From the NCBI RefSeq assembly GCF_001552655.1, contig NZ_BCRP01000003.1, positions 124,001 to 188,000 of the forward strand: a DNA stretch of 64,000 nucleotides, in the 5' to 3' direction. Below, piece after piece: positions 25,884-35,098 of this stretch (the first letter of the stretch is position 1; the number at the start of each line of letters is the position of its first letter). The notes under the pieces are model-generated. The model was not told where the DNA came from. It was given only the letters and a program-made list of their open reading frames with translations, and made no database searches. The DNA is from Alicyclobacillus kakegawensis NBRC 103104 (GTDB taxonomy: Bacteria; Bacillota; Bacilli; Alicyclobacillales; Alicyclobacillaceae). Made by a program: the position numbers and the translations under genes.

Positions 25884-25923
25884 CGCAGCAAGGAGCCGAC
25901 ACCACGGCCGGCTCCTTGCTGCG
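25884..25923 (-). terminator. Rho-independent-like terminator after rpmF
   Basis: A perfect 15-base-pair stem (25884-25898 with 25909-25923) with a ten-base loop lies 18 bases beyond the rpmF stop and is followed by TTT on the minus strand. It separates yceD-rpmF from fapR. Confidence 0.7.
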
Positions 25924-25940
25924 TGCCCACGGGCTGCTCC

Positions 25941-26117
25941 TCAATTCGTGGACGCCACTTGGCGCCCTTTATAAGAACCGCAATTCTTACAGACACGATG
26001 CGACAGTTTGTATTCGCCGCACTCAGGACAACGAACCATGCCAGGGAGTTCCAGTTTAAAGTGAGTCCTGCGCATGCGTTTCCTCGTCTTCGAGATTCTA
26101 TGTTGAGGTACCGCCAT
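25941..26117 (-). CDS. rpmF: 50S ribosomal protein L32
   Basis: This 58-residue protein begins [20 protein letters not shown] and has a complete zinc ribbon with C30, C33, C43 and C46 (RCPECG, VCKNCG), so it is the zinc-binding form. The ATG at 26117 follows GGGAGGTG at seven bases. It pairs with upstream yceD, as in most bacteria. The terminator at 25884-25923 ends the unit. Confidence 0.98.
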   Translation of the reverse strand: MAVPQHRISKTRKRMRRTHFKLELPGMVRCPECGEYKLSHRVCKNCGSYKGRQVASTN

Positions 26118-26197
26118 CTTTCTACACCTCCCTTGCAGGCTGTCCATACCACACGTGCTGTCGGCAACGTTGCGCCGAGAATCCGCCACGCATGATA

Positions 26198-26704
26198 TTA
26201 CTCCGAATCGTCCTTGGAAAGCAAGTCTTGCAGCACGGCCAGGCGGGGATCTACACGCTTGGTCTCGCACGAGCATTGCCGCTCGTTCAGGTTGCAGCCG
26301 CACTCGACGCACAAGCCGCGGCAGCCCTCGCGGCACAACGGCCGGTACTCAAGGGCCAGGTTGAGCGCCTGCTCCACATACGGATCGAGCAAAACGGTAG
26401 GTGAATCCACCGTTAAGATGTCCTCATCCGCCGCTGCCTCGGTCCCCAAGACACGCAGGCGTTCCGTAAACTCCGTCTGCAAGGGCGCCGTAAAAGACTC
26501 CAAGCAGCGCGAGCAGACGTACTCCACTTCCGTCGCCAGCGCCGCCCGCAAACGGTACACGCTCTTTGTAAAATCCACGTCCACCCGCACAGCCACCGGT
26601 TGTATCCGCGCGACCTGCGGGTTCTCCTGGGCAATCCGGGGAAGCTCGACCACACCTTCCACATGCATAGGACGACGCTTCGCTTGTTCCAGTTCCAATT
26701 GCAC
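26198..26704 (-). CDS. yceD: YceD / DUF177 family protein
   Basis: This 168-residue protein is of the family encoded before rpmF and linked to 23S rRNA accumulation. It has a Cys pair in VCSRCLESF and a Cys-rich C-terminal block ([20 protein letters not shown], then CSC) that could bind zinc. The start at 26704 was kept because [12 protein letters not shown] fits the family, although the ribosome site is modest. It lies 80 bases from rpmF. Confidence 0.92.
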   Translation of the reverse strand: MQLELEQAKRRPMHVEGVVELPRIAQENPQVARIQPVAVRVDVDFTKSVYRLRAALATEVEYVCSRCLESFTAPLQTEFTERLRVLGTEAAADEDILTVDSPTVLLDPYVEQALNLALEYRPLCREGCRGLCVECGCNLNERQCSCETKRVDPRLAVLQDLLSKDDSE

Positions 26705-26753
26705 GGCTGTTCACCTCGTTGTCAGGTGCGACCAAGCTGACCCGTTTCCTTGT

Positions 26754-27563
26754 TCAGCGTTGAGGCGGACGGTCCACCGAGGTTGGATACGCCTCCGTCC
26801 GAGACCCGAGCAGATCCAGAATGTCCGGCATCTTCGCCTGTGCAGCTTCGTAGCCGAGACGAATGGCCTCCTTCGCTTTATGAAAGTGAGACGTCCCGAT
26901 GCTTGACAAATCAGGCGCTATCAGGAGATCGGCCGGGTGGTGGACCAACAGCTGCTCTTGCATGATGTCCAGCGACTGCATGATGACGTCGAGCATGGTT
27001 TCCGGTACAGACGGTCGCGTGCCGGTGGACACGTCCACGCCGATGACCAGGTCCGCCCCCAAGGCGCGCGCCGCCGCGACCGGGACGCGTTCGATGACAC
27101 CCCCGTCGACGAGCACCTGGCCACCCTTGCGCAAAGGCACAAACACGCCCGGGATGGCGATGCTGGCGCGCACCGCGTCAGCCAAGAGGCCGCTTCGCAG
27201 GATTACGGCACGCCGCGCGACCAGGTCCGTGGCCACGGCCGCGAACGGGCGATCCAGCTCTTCGATAGCCAAGCCCCGCGTCAGTAGTTTGACCATTTCC
27301 CACACTTTGTCGCCGCCAATCAACCCCAGCTTGGGCACCCTCAGGTCTATCCAGTGCCGCCAACGCAAGCTGGAGGCCAATCGCTCCATGAAATCGGGCC
27401 TCATGCCGGTGACGTAGAAGGCTCCCACCAGGCTGCCCATGCTCGATCCGGTGACCACATCGACCTGGATCTGGTGTTCCTCGAACGCCTTGAGCACACC
27501 GACATGGGCAAATCCCTTGGCTCCGCCGGATCCCAACGCCAAAGCGACGCGCCGCTTGCGCAT
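26754..27563 (-). CDS. Patatin-like phospholipase family protein
   Basis: This 269-residue serine hydrolase has the patatin fold: oxyanion GSGGAKGF near the N-terminus, nucleophile S41 in GSSMG and catalytic D153 in VDGGV. Similar to RssA/YlbK of the B. subtilis ylb cluster. The natural lipid substrate is unknown. It lies 11 bases before coaD on the minus strand, in a run coaD-patatin-yceD-rpmF like that of Bacillus (minus the ylbL/ylbM genes). Confidence 0.9.
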   Translation of the reverse strand: MRKRRVALALGSGGAKGFAHVGVLKAFEEHQIQVDVVTGSSMGSLVGAFYVTGMRPDFMERLASSLRWRHWIDLRVPKLGLIGGDKVWEMVKLLTRGLAIEELDRPFAAVATDLVARRAVILRSGLLADAVRASIAIPGVFVPLRKGGQVLVDGGVIERVPVAAARALGADLVIGVDVSTGTRPSVPETMLDVIMQSLDIMQEQLLVHHPADLLIAPDLSSIGTSHFHKAKEAIRLGYEAAQAKMPDILDLLGSRTEAYPTSVDRPPQR

Positions 27564-27574
27564 CCCGAATCACC

Positions 27575-28123
27575 TCACCCTGCGCCAGAAGGACCCCGCG
27601 GCTTCGATTCACTCCCCTCCGCCGGTTGCCGCTGGGCAAACCGAGCATACAGGGCCTCCGCCACTTCGCCTGGAACCAGTCCCCGCACGTCGCCTCCCAG
27701 CGAAGCCACCTCCTTGACCAAGGATGAACTGATGTACGCGTATTGGCTGTGGGTAGGCAGAAACACCGTAACCAGCGTGGGATGCAGGTGGCGGTTCATC
27801 TGAGCCATCCTGCGCTCGGCTTCAAAATCGGCCACTTCCCGCACCCCGCGCACAATCACGTCAGCGCCCCGCAGTCGCGCGTAGTCTACCAACAAACCTT
27901 GAAACTGATCCACCTCCACATTGGCAAACCGGCGCACAGCGTGGCGCAGCCAGTGCATCCGCTCCTCCACTGTGAACAATGGGCTCTTCGCCGGATTCTG
28001 CAAGACCGCGACGATCACGCGATCAAACACGGCGGCCGACTGCTCCACCAGGTCCAGGTGGCCGTTGGTCACCGGATCAAACGAGCCCGGGTATATCGCA
28101 AGAGTCACGGCGCTCATCTCCAT
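27575..28123 (-). CDS. coaD: Phosphopantetheine adenylyltransferase CoaD
   Basis: This 182-residue nucleotidyltransferase performs the penultimate step of coenzyme A synthesis. It shows AIYPGSFDPVTNGHLD with the TxGH motif, IVRGVREVADFEAERRMAQM, and YISSSLVKEVASLGG. The C-terminal 20 residues (PAEGSESKPRGPSGAG) exceed the usual length. The ATG at 28123 lacks a clear ribosome site; the ATG two codons later is an alternative. It follows rsmD by 24 bases, the classic rsmD-coaD pair. Confidence 0.96.
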   Translation of the reverse strand: MEMSAVTLAIYPGSFDPVTNGHLDLVEQSAAVFDRVIVAVLQNPAKSPLFTVEERMHWLRHAVRRFANVEVDQFQGLLVDYARLRGADVIVRGVREVADFEAERRMAQMNRHLHPTLVTVFLPTHSQYAYISSSLVKEVASLGGDVRGLVPGEVAEALYARFAQRQPAEGSESKPRGPSGAG

Positions 28124-28147
28124 CCGCTGGGCATGGCGCGACCGCCA

Positions 28148-28687
28148 TCACCCGCGGCAAACATAAATGGTAACTTGAATGTCCCCGTAGCGGCGCGCCT
28201 TCCATATGGAGAACGGTCCGCTGGCGTCAGGAAGGATCTCCTCGCGCGGGTGTTCGCAGACCACCCCGCCAACCCCCGGCGCGTGCGCTGCCGCCGCTTC
28301 CAGCACAGGCAGCCACAGACGTTCGCGGTACGGCGGGTCCACAAACACCCAGTCGACGGGCTCCGTCAACCGGGACCACACCGCCCGCCAATCCATCCTC
28401 CACACCTGCGCCGCTCCACCCGCGCCCAAGGCCGCGACGTTCCGGCGAATGGCCGCGATGCTCTGCGGGTGCCGGTCCACAAACACCGCCTGCTCCGCCC
28501 CTCGGCTCAATGCTTCCAGTCCGAGCGCGCCCGAACCGGCAAACAGGTCTAGAACGTGTTCGTCGCCGGAAAACGGCCCCAGCAGATTGAACATGGATTC
28601 CTTCACGCGGTCGGTCGTCGGCCGTGCCACCAACCCAGGCGGACTGAACAAGCGCCTGCCGCGCCATCGTCCAGCAATGATGCGCAC
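28148..28687 (-). CDS. rsmD: 16S rRNA (guanine966-N2)-methyltransferase RsmD (YlbH)
   Basis: This 179-residue methyltransferase begins MRIIAGRWRGRRLFSPPG and has ARPTTDRVKESMFNLL, the SAM motif VLDLFAGSGALGLEALSRGA and the catalytic DPPY in WVFVDPPY. The GTG start at 28687 has GGAGG seven bases before it. Upstream (28688-29055) is a long spacer that holds a structured-RNA candidate; B. subtilis ylbH also has a described leader element. Confidence 0.95.
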   Translation of the reverse strand: MRIIAGRWRGRRLFSPPGLVARPTTDRVKESMFNLLGPFSGDEHVLDLFAGSGALGLEALSRGAEQAVFVDRHPQSIAAIRRNVAALGAGGAAQVWRMDWRAVWSRLTEPVDWVFVDPPYRERLWLPVLEAAAAHAPGVGGVVCEHPREEILPDASGPFSIWKARRYGDIQVTIYVCRG

Positions 28688-28802
28688 GCTGAATCCTCCG
28701 TCGGTTCTTTCCTTCATTATGCCACAACGCCCAATGTCCCGCCCAACCGACGGGTGTTGCAACAGTGGACGATTTATATTCCAGCAGATGTATAATTCAA
28801 GA

Positions 28803-28995
28803 CATTACCGGAAATGCTGGTAATAACAACGGCGGGAGCTGTTGTTGGCAACCGTGGGAGAAGACTTAGTCCCCATAAGCTCTTCCTCCGGTTTCTCCTC
28901 TCCCAGAATAAACGCCATTGCCCAAACGAGACGGTGCAAGCAGTCTCCGCGGAGCAAAGCGGCAAAAACCCACGCGTACCCGGGCGTGGGTTTTT
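28803..28995 (+). ncRNA. Candidate structured RNA in the spacer upstream of rsmD
   Basis: This 368-base spacer contains no convincing ORF but has ordered secondary structure on the plus strand. The hairpins are ATTACC/GGTAAT, AACAAC/GTTGTT, and a longer arm TGGGAG ... CTCCCA enclosing AAGACTTA/TAAGCTCTT. They are followed by the strong terminator at 28964-28995. A perfect TATAAT at 28791-28796 would start the RNA near 28803, though I see no good -35. Read on the minus strand the same helices would form a leader of rsmD; B. subtilis ylbH (rsmD) has an Rfam-listed leader in this place. Orientation and identity are open. Confidence 0.45.
28964..28995. terminator. Bidirectional intrinsic terminator
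   Basis: AAAAACCCACGC (28964-28975) and GCGTGGGTTTTT (28984-28995) form a 12-pair stem with T-runs on either strand. It ends the minus-strand sqdX transcript, whose stop is at 29056, and any plus-strand RNA from the spacer. Confidence 0.85.
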
Positions 28996-29055
28996 GTTTT
29001 GGGGAGGCTGGTTGCAGCCAGCGGGGAGACGGTCCTCAGCGGACGCCGGCAGCCT

Positions 29056-30210
29056 TTAGAGACGGGAACCGCTGACCGGGGTCGAGCGCACCGCCGGTTG
29101 CTCCGCAAACAGCCGCCGGTAGTGGGCGAGCAGCTGCTCGGTCGGGCCGCTCCAGTCGAGGTTTTCCACAATCGCCTGGGTCCGCTGCAACACCGCCTTG
29201 CGGCGTGGCTCATTCCACAACAATTCGCGAACACCATGAATTAAATCGTCGACACTCGCGGCATCGAAGATGAACCCGGCTTGTCCATTTTCCAGCACCT
29301 CTCGGGTCGGCGGACTGTCCGCAGCCAACACGGGCAACCCGCTGGCCATGGCCTCAAACAGCACCAGCCCCAAGGTCTCCGTAGTGGATGGAAACACGAA
29401 GCCGTCCGCTGAAGCGTACGCCTCGGCCAGTTCCTTGCCGTGCATGTAGCCCGTGAATACGGTGTTCGTCCCGGCAAACACCCGCTCCAGTTCAGGCCTG
29501 TGCGGTCCGTCTCCGACAATAGCCAGGTGCACCCGCGAATCCGCGTCCAACACCGGGCGCAGGCGTTCGATGGCCTTTTCACTGGCCAGCCGCCCGACAT
29601 ACAGAAGAATTTTGTCGCCTTCCGCCATGTCCCGGGCCAATCGGCGGCGCATCGCTGCGGAGGGACGGGCCGATTGATACAAGGCGACGTCCACTCCACG
29701 TTCCCATAGTCCTAGATTGCGAAACCGGTGCTTTTCCAGGAGCGTCCAGGTGGCCTTGGACGTGCACAGATTGATCTGGGCCTGGTTGTGCAGCAGGCGA
29801 AAATACCACCACAGGACAGGCTCGAGAAAGTCGAGGTGATAATGACGCGCATATGTCGGCACATTGGTATGATAAGACGCGATGAGCGGGAGACGCATGC
29901 GCTTGGCGTACCATATCCCTGCCAGCCCGACAAACGCCGGATTGACCACATGGATGAAGTCCGGTTGGAACTGGGCCAACGCCCGCCCCACCGGCCATGG
30001 CATGGGAAACTTTTTTTCCGGGTAGAGAAAAAAGCGAAACGAAGGTACGCTCACCACCCGCGCGGCCGCGTATTCAGCGGGAGAACCTGCCGGCGCGAAC
30101 AGCAGAACATCGTGCCCTGCTTTCTCCAAATGCTGCAATGTAGCACATAGCCGGGTGACAATGCCGTCCGTGTTCGGCAGGAACGTCTCCGTGAACATGG
30201 CGATCCGCAT
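29056..30210 (-). CDS. sqdX: Glycosyltransferase family 4, probable sulfoquinovosyl/glycolipid transferase
   Basis: This 384-residue GT-B enzyme has the N-terminal TETFLPNTDGIVTRL of the SqdX/MgtA-like GT4 group, the middle motif LYVGRLASEKAIE, and the C-terminal nucleotide-sugar E-x7-E in FPSTTETLGLVLFEAMASG. It starts at ATG 30210 behind GGAGGTAACGGC, four bases after the sqdB stop. The neighbour makes UDP-sulfoquinovose, so this enzyme most likely transfers sulfoquinovose to diacylglycerol to give SQDG at the cytoplasmic face of the membrane. Mannosyl- or glucosyl-transferase activity cannot be excluded from sequence alone. Confidence 0.82.
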   Translation of the reverse strand: MRIAMFTETFLPNTDGIVTRLCATLQHLEKAGHDVLLFAPAGSPAEYAAARVVSVPSFRFFLYPEKKFPMPWPVGRALAQFQPDFIHVVNPAFVGLAGIWYAKRMRLPLIASYHTNVPTYARHYHLDFLEPVLWWYFRLLHNQAQINLCTSKATWTLLEKHRFRNLGLWERGVDVALYQSARPSAAMRRRLARDMAEGDKILLYVGRLASEKAIERLRPVLDADSRVHLAIVGDGPHRPELERVFAGTNTVFTGYMHGKELAEAYASADGFVFPSTTETLGLVLFEAMASGLPVLAADSPPTREVLENGQAGFIFDAASVDDLIHGVRELLWNEPRRKAVLQRTQAIVENLDWSGPTEQLLAHYRRLFAEQPAVRSTPVSGSRL

Positions 30211-30214
30211 GCCG

Positions 30215-31741
<1,527 letters not shown>

Positions 31742-32590
31742 TCAGGGGAGCGGATTCATTTGGGCGACCTGCTCTCCCATCCTCACGCTCGATCCGGGGC
31801 TCACGGTGAAATTTTTTACCATCCCGGGCGGACACAGCAAAATCACGGTGGACCCCAACTCAAACCGCCCCAATTCCCCCCCTCTCTCCAGCCAGAGGCC
31901 CGCCGCGCCCTCGCTGATGCGGCGCCGCTGCCGATTCCATGCTCCGCTGAACCGAGGCCCATAAGGCGTGCGGATGCTCCCGACCACGGTCGCTCCCACT
32001 TTTACCATCGCCAGGCGTCCATACCCCGTCTCCAACCAACTGACCAGCCGTTCATTCTTGCTAAACAGCCCTGGCACCGCTGCCACCCCCAACGCATTGA
32101 CCGGATACAGGCGCCCAGGGATGTAGCGCCAAAACACCACCTTGCCGGATATGGGCATGTGGATCCGGTGGTAGTCGCGGGGACTCAGATAGAGCGTGAT
32201 GTAGTGCCCACCCTCAAACGCCTCTGCATCCTTGTCGCTGCCCAGGAGCGCCGACACGGTGTACAGGTACCCTTTGGCTTGCAGCAGCGTGCCCTCCAAA
32301 ATCCGCCCCAGTGCGCTGACCGTGCCGTCCACCGGCGAAATCAGGCCCCCTGCGGCCAGGGGACGGGCGCCGGGGAGCAGGCCGCGGGTGAAAAATTCGC
32401 AGAGACTGCTGTAAGCGTCCAAGGGATGCTCGGCCTCGTCCGCGTCAATCTGATACCAACGGACATAGTGAGGGATGAGAAGGCGGCTCAGCCGCATCCG
32501 CGCAAACCGCCCGATGACCGCGGTCAGCGTCCGTTTGGGCAACAGCCGTACGCCCCACTGTTTCCACATGTGTGATCGCACAAGGGTCAT
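31742..32590 (-). CDS. psd: Phosphatidylserine decarboxylase
   Basis: This 282-residue membrane-associated enzyme makes phosphatidylethanolamine from phosphatidylserine. Family blocks include SPVDGTVSALG, HYITLYLSPRDYHRIHMPISG, LYPVNALG, and the self-cleavage motif LGST (in RFELGSTVILL) where Ser becomes the pyruvoyl group. The ATG at 32590 was chosen because it lies beyond the SASP terminator; its ribosome site (CAGG) is weak and ATG codons further upstream are possible. No pssA is in the window. It lies between the SASP gene and the sqd pair. Confidence 0.9.
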   Translation of the reverse strand: MTLVRSHMWKQWGVRLLPKRTLTAVIGRFARMRLSRLLIPHYVRWYQIDADEAEHPLDAYSSLCEFFTRGLLPGARPLAAGGLISPVDGTVSALGRILEGTLLQAKGYLYTVSALLGSDKDAEAFEGGHYITLYLSPRDYHRIHMPISGKVVFWRYIPGRLYPVNALGVAAVPGLFSKNERLVSWLETGYGRLAMVKVGATVVGSIRTPYGPRFSGAWNRQRRRISEGAAGLWLERGGELGRFELGSTVILLCPPGMVKNFTVSPGSSVRMGEQVAQMNPLP

Positions 32591-32674
32591 CTGCAAACCT
32601 GGCTCCAGACCAATCCTCTTCTTTCTCCACCACGCGTGGGAACCCCGCGCATCTTTGCTATCTACCATCATACC

Positions 32675-32706
32675 AAAAGAGCCGGACCTGACGGTTCGGC
32701 TCTTTT
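32675..32706 (-). terminator. Intrinsic terminator after the SASP gene
   Basis: AAAAGAGCCG (32706-32697) pairs with CGGCTCTTTT (32684-32675) on the minus strand, ending in TTTT, 28 bases after the SASP stop. Confidence 0.8.
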
Positions 32707-32734
32707 GTTCCAACAAGGGTGATCCTAAGGCGTT

Positions 32735-32962
32735 TTAGAAGTTCCCCCCGCTGCGCCCTGCCAGTTGCTGCTCCGCGAGCGCCACGAGTTTGCGGGTCAT
32801 GTTGCCCCCGATGGCACCAGTGTCGCGGGTGGTCATCGTCCCCCAATAGCCGTCCTGCGGCGGTGTGATGCCCAATTCCGAAGCCACCTCGTACTTGAAC
32901 TGCTCAAGGGCCTTCACTGCGCCTGGGACGACGGGAGTGTTGCGTTTCTGACCCAAAGCCAT
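32735..32962 (-). CDS. Small acid-soluble spore protein, alpha/beta type
   Basis: This 75-residue DNA-binding spore protein coats and protects forespore DNA. It shows ALEQFKYEVASELGI with the GPR protease site (cleavage expected within EVA-SELG) and the second conserved block GYWGTMTTRDTGAIGGNMTRKLV. The ATG at 32962 follows GGGGGTGAGACAG. A sigma-G type promoter lies upstream and a terminator downstream, so it is a monocistronic forespore gene, placed between recG and psd. Confidence 0.97.
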   Translation of the reverse strand: MALGQKRNTPVVPGAVKALEQFKYEVASELGITPPQDGYWGTMTTRDTGAIGGNMTRKLVALAEQQLAGRSGGNF

Positions 32963-32986
32963 CTGTCTCACCCCCTTATGTAGGCC

Positions 32987-33017
32987 TAGTATGTCTGCTG
33001 GCGAGCGTATATATGAT
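32987..33017 (-). promoter_or_regulatory. Sigma-G type promoter of the SASP gene
   Basis: The -10 box CATACTA (32993-32987) matches the forespore sigma-G consensus CATWHTA exactly, with ATCATA (33017-33012) 18 bases upstream as a -35 matching four of six positions of TGHATA. It lies just before the SASP ribosome site. Confidence 0.65.
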
Positions 33018-33046
33018 TCCATTTTGTTCCCTTGCCCCGAATCGCC

Positions 33047-35086
33047 TCAGCCGGCGCGGAAACTGTGCTGTTGCAGAACCTCCCGCCGCAGCCTTTCATA
33101 TTTGGGCAGGAGCCAGAAGTCGGTTTTGTCCATCAATGCCGTCGCCTCCTGCCGAGCGACATCCATGATGCGCAAGTCCTTCGTGAGATCGCCGACGCTG
33201 AACTCGGGCAGCCCGCTTTGTCGTACGCCTAAAAACTCTCCCGGACCGCGCAGCTGCAAGTCTCGCTCCGCAATCTCAAAGCCGTCTTCGGTCTGCGTCA
33301 TCGTTTGCAGCCGCTCCTGCGCCAACTCAGATGTGGCGTCCGACAACAATATGCACATACTGGGCGCCTCGCCGCGCCCCACACGGCCGCGGAGTTGGTG
33401 CAGCTGGGCGAGACCAAACCGCTCGGCGTGATAGATGAGCATCACTGTCGCGTTGGGCACATCAATGCCCACTTCAATCACCGTCGTGCTGACCAGGATG
33501 TGAATCTCCCGCGCCAGGAAGGCGCGCATCACCCGCTCCTTCTCCTTGGCCGTAAGGCGCCCGTGCAGGAGTCCTACCTGGTATCCGGCGAACAACTCGG
33601 CAAACTCCTCCGCCAAGGCGGTTGCCGAAGCCGCGTCCGTTTGTGGGTCTTCCTCCACCAGGGGCGCCACCACGTACGCCTGCCGCCCGGCTTCCAACTC
33701 TCTGCGGATGCAGCGCACAGCCTTATCGCGATCGGCCGTGCGCAACCAGACGGTCCGCACCGGCTTGCGGCCAGCGGGCCGGCCCTGCAGGCGGGTCATA
33801 TCCAAATCCCCGTACACAGCCAACGCCAACGTGCGCGGAATCGGTGTCGCCGACAGGTACAAAACGTCCGCGTTGCGCCCTTTTTCCTGCAGAGCCGCCC
33901 GTTGCGTCACGCCAAAACGGTGTTGTTCGTCAATCACCACGACACCCAGATTGGCAAACTGCACCCTGTCCGTCAAAAGCGCGTGCGTACCCACCAGCAG
34001 GTGCACGTCGCCAGCGGCGACCGCGGGCAGCAAAGCCAGCCTGTCTCGCTCGCTGGTGCTGCCTGTCAACAGCTCCACCCGCATCCCGAGCGGCTCCAGG
34101 CGCCGCTTTGCCTCCATGGCGTGCTGCTCGGCGAGAATCTCTGTGGGAGCCATGAGGACCGCCTGCGCCTGGCTCAGGAACCCACAATACGCCGCCCACA
34201 GAGCAACCCAGGTCTTGCCGGATCCCACATCGCCTTCCAGCAGGCGGTGCATGGGCCGTTCCTTCCGCAGATCCGTCAACACATCCCGGCACGCCTGCAG
34301 CTGGCCAGGGGTCAGCGGGCTGGGCAGGCTTTTCTGAAACCGTTCCAACGCATCCTCGGGCACGGCGCGGGGAACACCGCGCTCCGCCTCCAACCGCGCT
34401 CGGCGAAACCATTGCAATTGCAGCTGAAACAAAAAAAACTCTTCGAACGCTAGCCGCCGGTGAGCCTGCCGCAGCGCCTCCTCGCCGTCCGGCGCGTGCA
34501 TGGCGGCCACCGCCTGGCGGTGGGAGATCAACCTGTATTTTTGCATCAAGTCATGCGGCAGCAATTCGTCCAGTTCATCCAGGTATTGATCCATGGCCTT
34601 GTGCATGAGGGATTGAATCTGGCTCGATGGGAGGGCTTTGCTCGCCCTGTAGACAGGCGTAAAGGCCGAGGCGAAAGCCGCAGCCTTGGCCCCCGACAGA
34701 TCGCTGCGGCTGACGGTGAGGGTACGGTAACGGGCGTTGTAACGGCCGCTGAGCGTAAGCACCCGCCCGTCTACCAACTTCGACTTGACATACGGTTGAT
34801 TGAACCACACGGCGGTGATGGGATGCCGGCCGTCCACGCGCATGCGCACCCGCACCATGCAGCGTTTGCCCTGCCAACGCACCTCTGCTCTCCCGTCAAC
34901 AACCCCGCGGGCAGTGACATGGGCTCCATCGACAAACGCTTCAAAGGGCCGGACGCGAAAGTCTTCGTAGCGCACCGGAAAGTAGTGCAACAGGTCATGC
35001 ACCGTCTCAATCCCCAACTCCTGCAGGGCTTTCTGCTTAGCGCTCCCTACACCCGCGACATGCGTGACCGGAATCGCCTGCAACAT
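33047..35086 (-). CDS. recG: ATP-dependent DNA helicase RecG
   Basis: This 679-residue helicase remodels stalled forks and branched recombination intermediates. An N-terminal wedge/OB region (about 1-200) is followed by helicase motifs: Walker A GDVGSGKT (285-292), DEQH (386-389), SATPIPRTLAL, and QLRGRVGRG near the end. The start ATG at 35086 follows AAGGAAGG. It is 12 bases after fakA, in the standard asp23-fakA-recG order; sdaAB/sdaAA, which lie here in B. subtilis, are absent. Confidence 0.97.
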   Translation of the reverse strand: MLQAIPVTHVAGVGSAKQKALQELGIETVHDLLHYFPVRYEDFRVRPFEAFVDGAHVTARGVVDGRAEVRWQGKRCMVRVRMRVDGRHPITAVWFNQPYVKSKLVDGRVLTLSGRYNARYRTLTVSRSDLSGAKAAAFASAFTPVYRASKALPSSQIQSLMHKAMDQYLDELDELLPHDLMQKYRLISHRQAVAAMHAPDGEEALRQAHRRLAFEEFFLFQLQLQWFRRARLEAERGVPRAVPEDALERFQKSLPSPLTPGQLQACRDVLTDLRKERPMHRLLEGDVGSGKTWVALWAAYCGFLSQAQAVLMAPTEILAEQHAMEAKRRLEPLGMRVELLTGSTSERDRLALLPAVAAGDVHLLVGTHALLTDRVQFANLGVVVIDEQHRFGVTQRAALQEKGRNADVLYLSATPIPRTLALAVYGDLDMTRLQGRPAGRKPVRTVWLRTADRDKAVRCIRRELEAGRQAYVVAPLVEEDPQTDAASATALAEEFAELFAGYQVGLLHGRLTAKEKERVMRAFLAREIHILVSTTVIEVGIDVPNATVMLIYHAERFGLAQLHQLRGRVGRGEAPSMCILLSDATSELAQERLQTMTQTEDGFEIAERDLQLRGPGEFLGVRQSGLPEFSVGDLTKDLRIMDVARQEATALMDKTDFWLLPKYERLRREVLQQHSFRAG

Positions 35087-35098
35087 TTTGCGCCTTCC

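Noticed and set aside
28774-28965. Small ORFs in the rsmD upstream spacer on both strands
   Set aside because: None has a ribosome site at proper distance or a plausible protein; the region is better explained as structured RNA.
32591-32716. N-terminal extension of psd by 42 codons
   Set aside because: It would begin within or before the SASP terminator and adds no conserved sequence.
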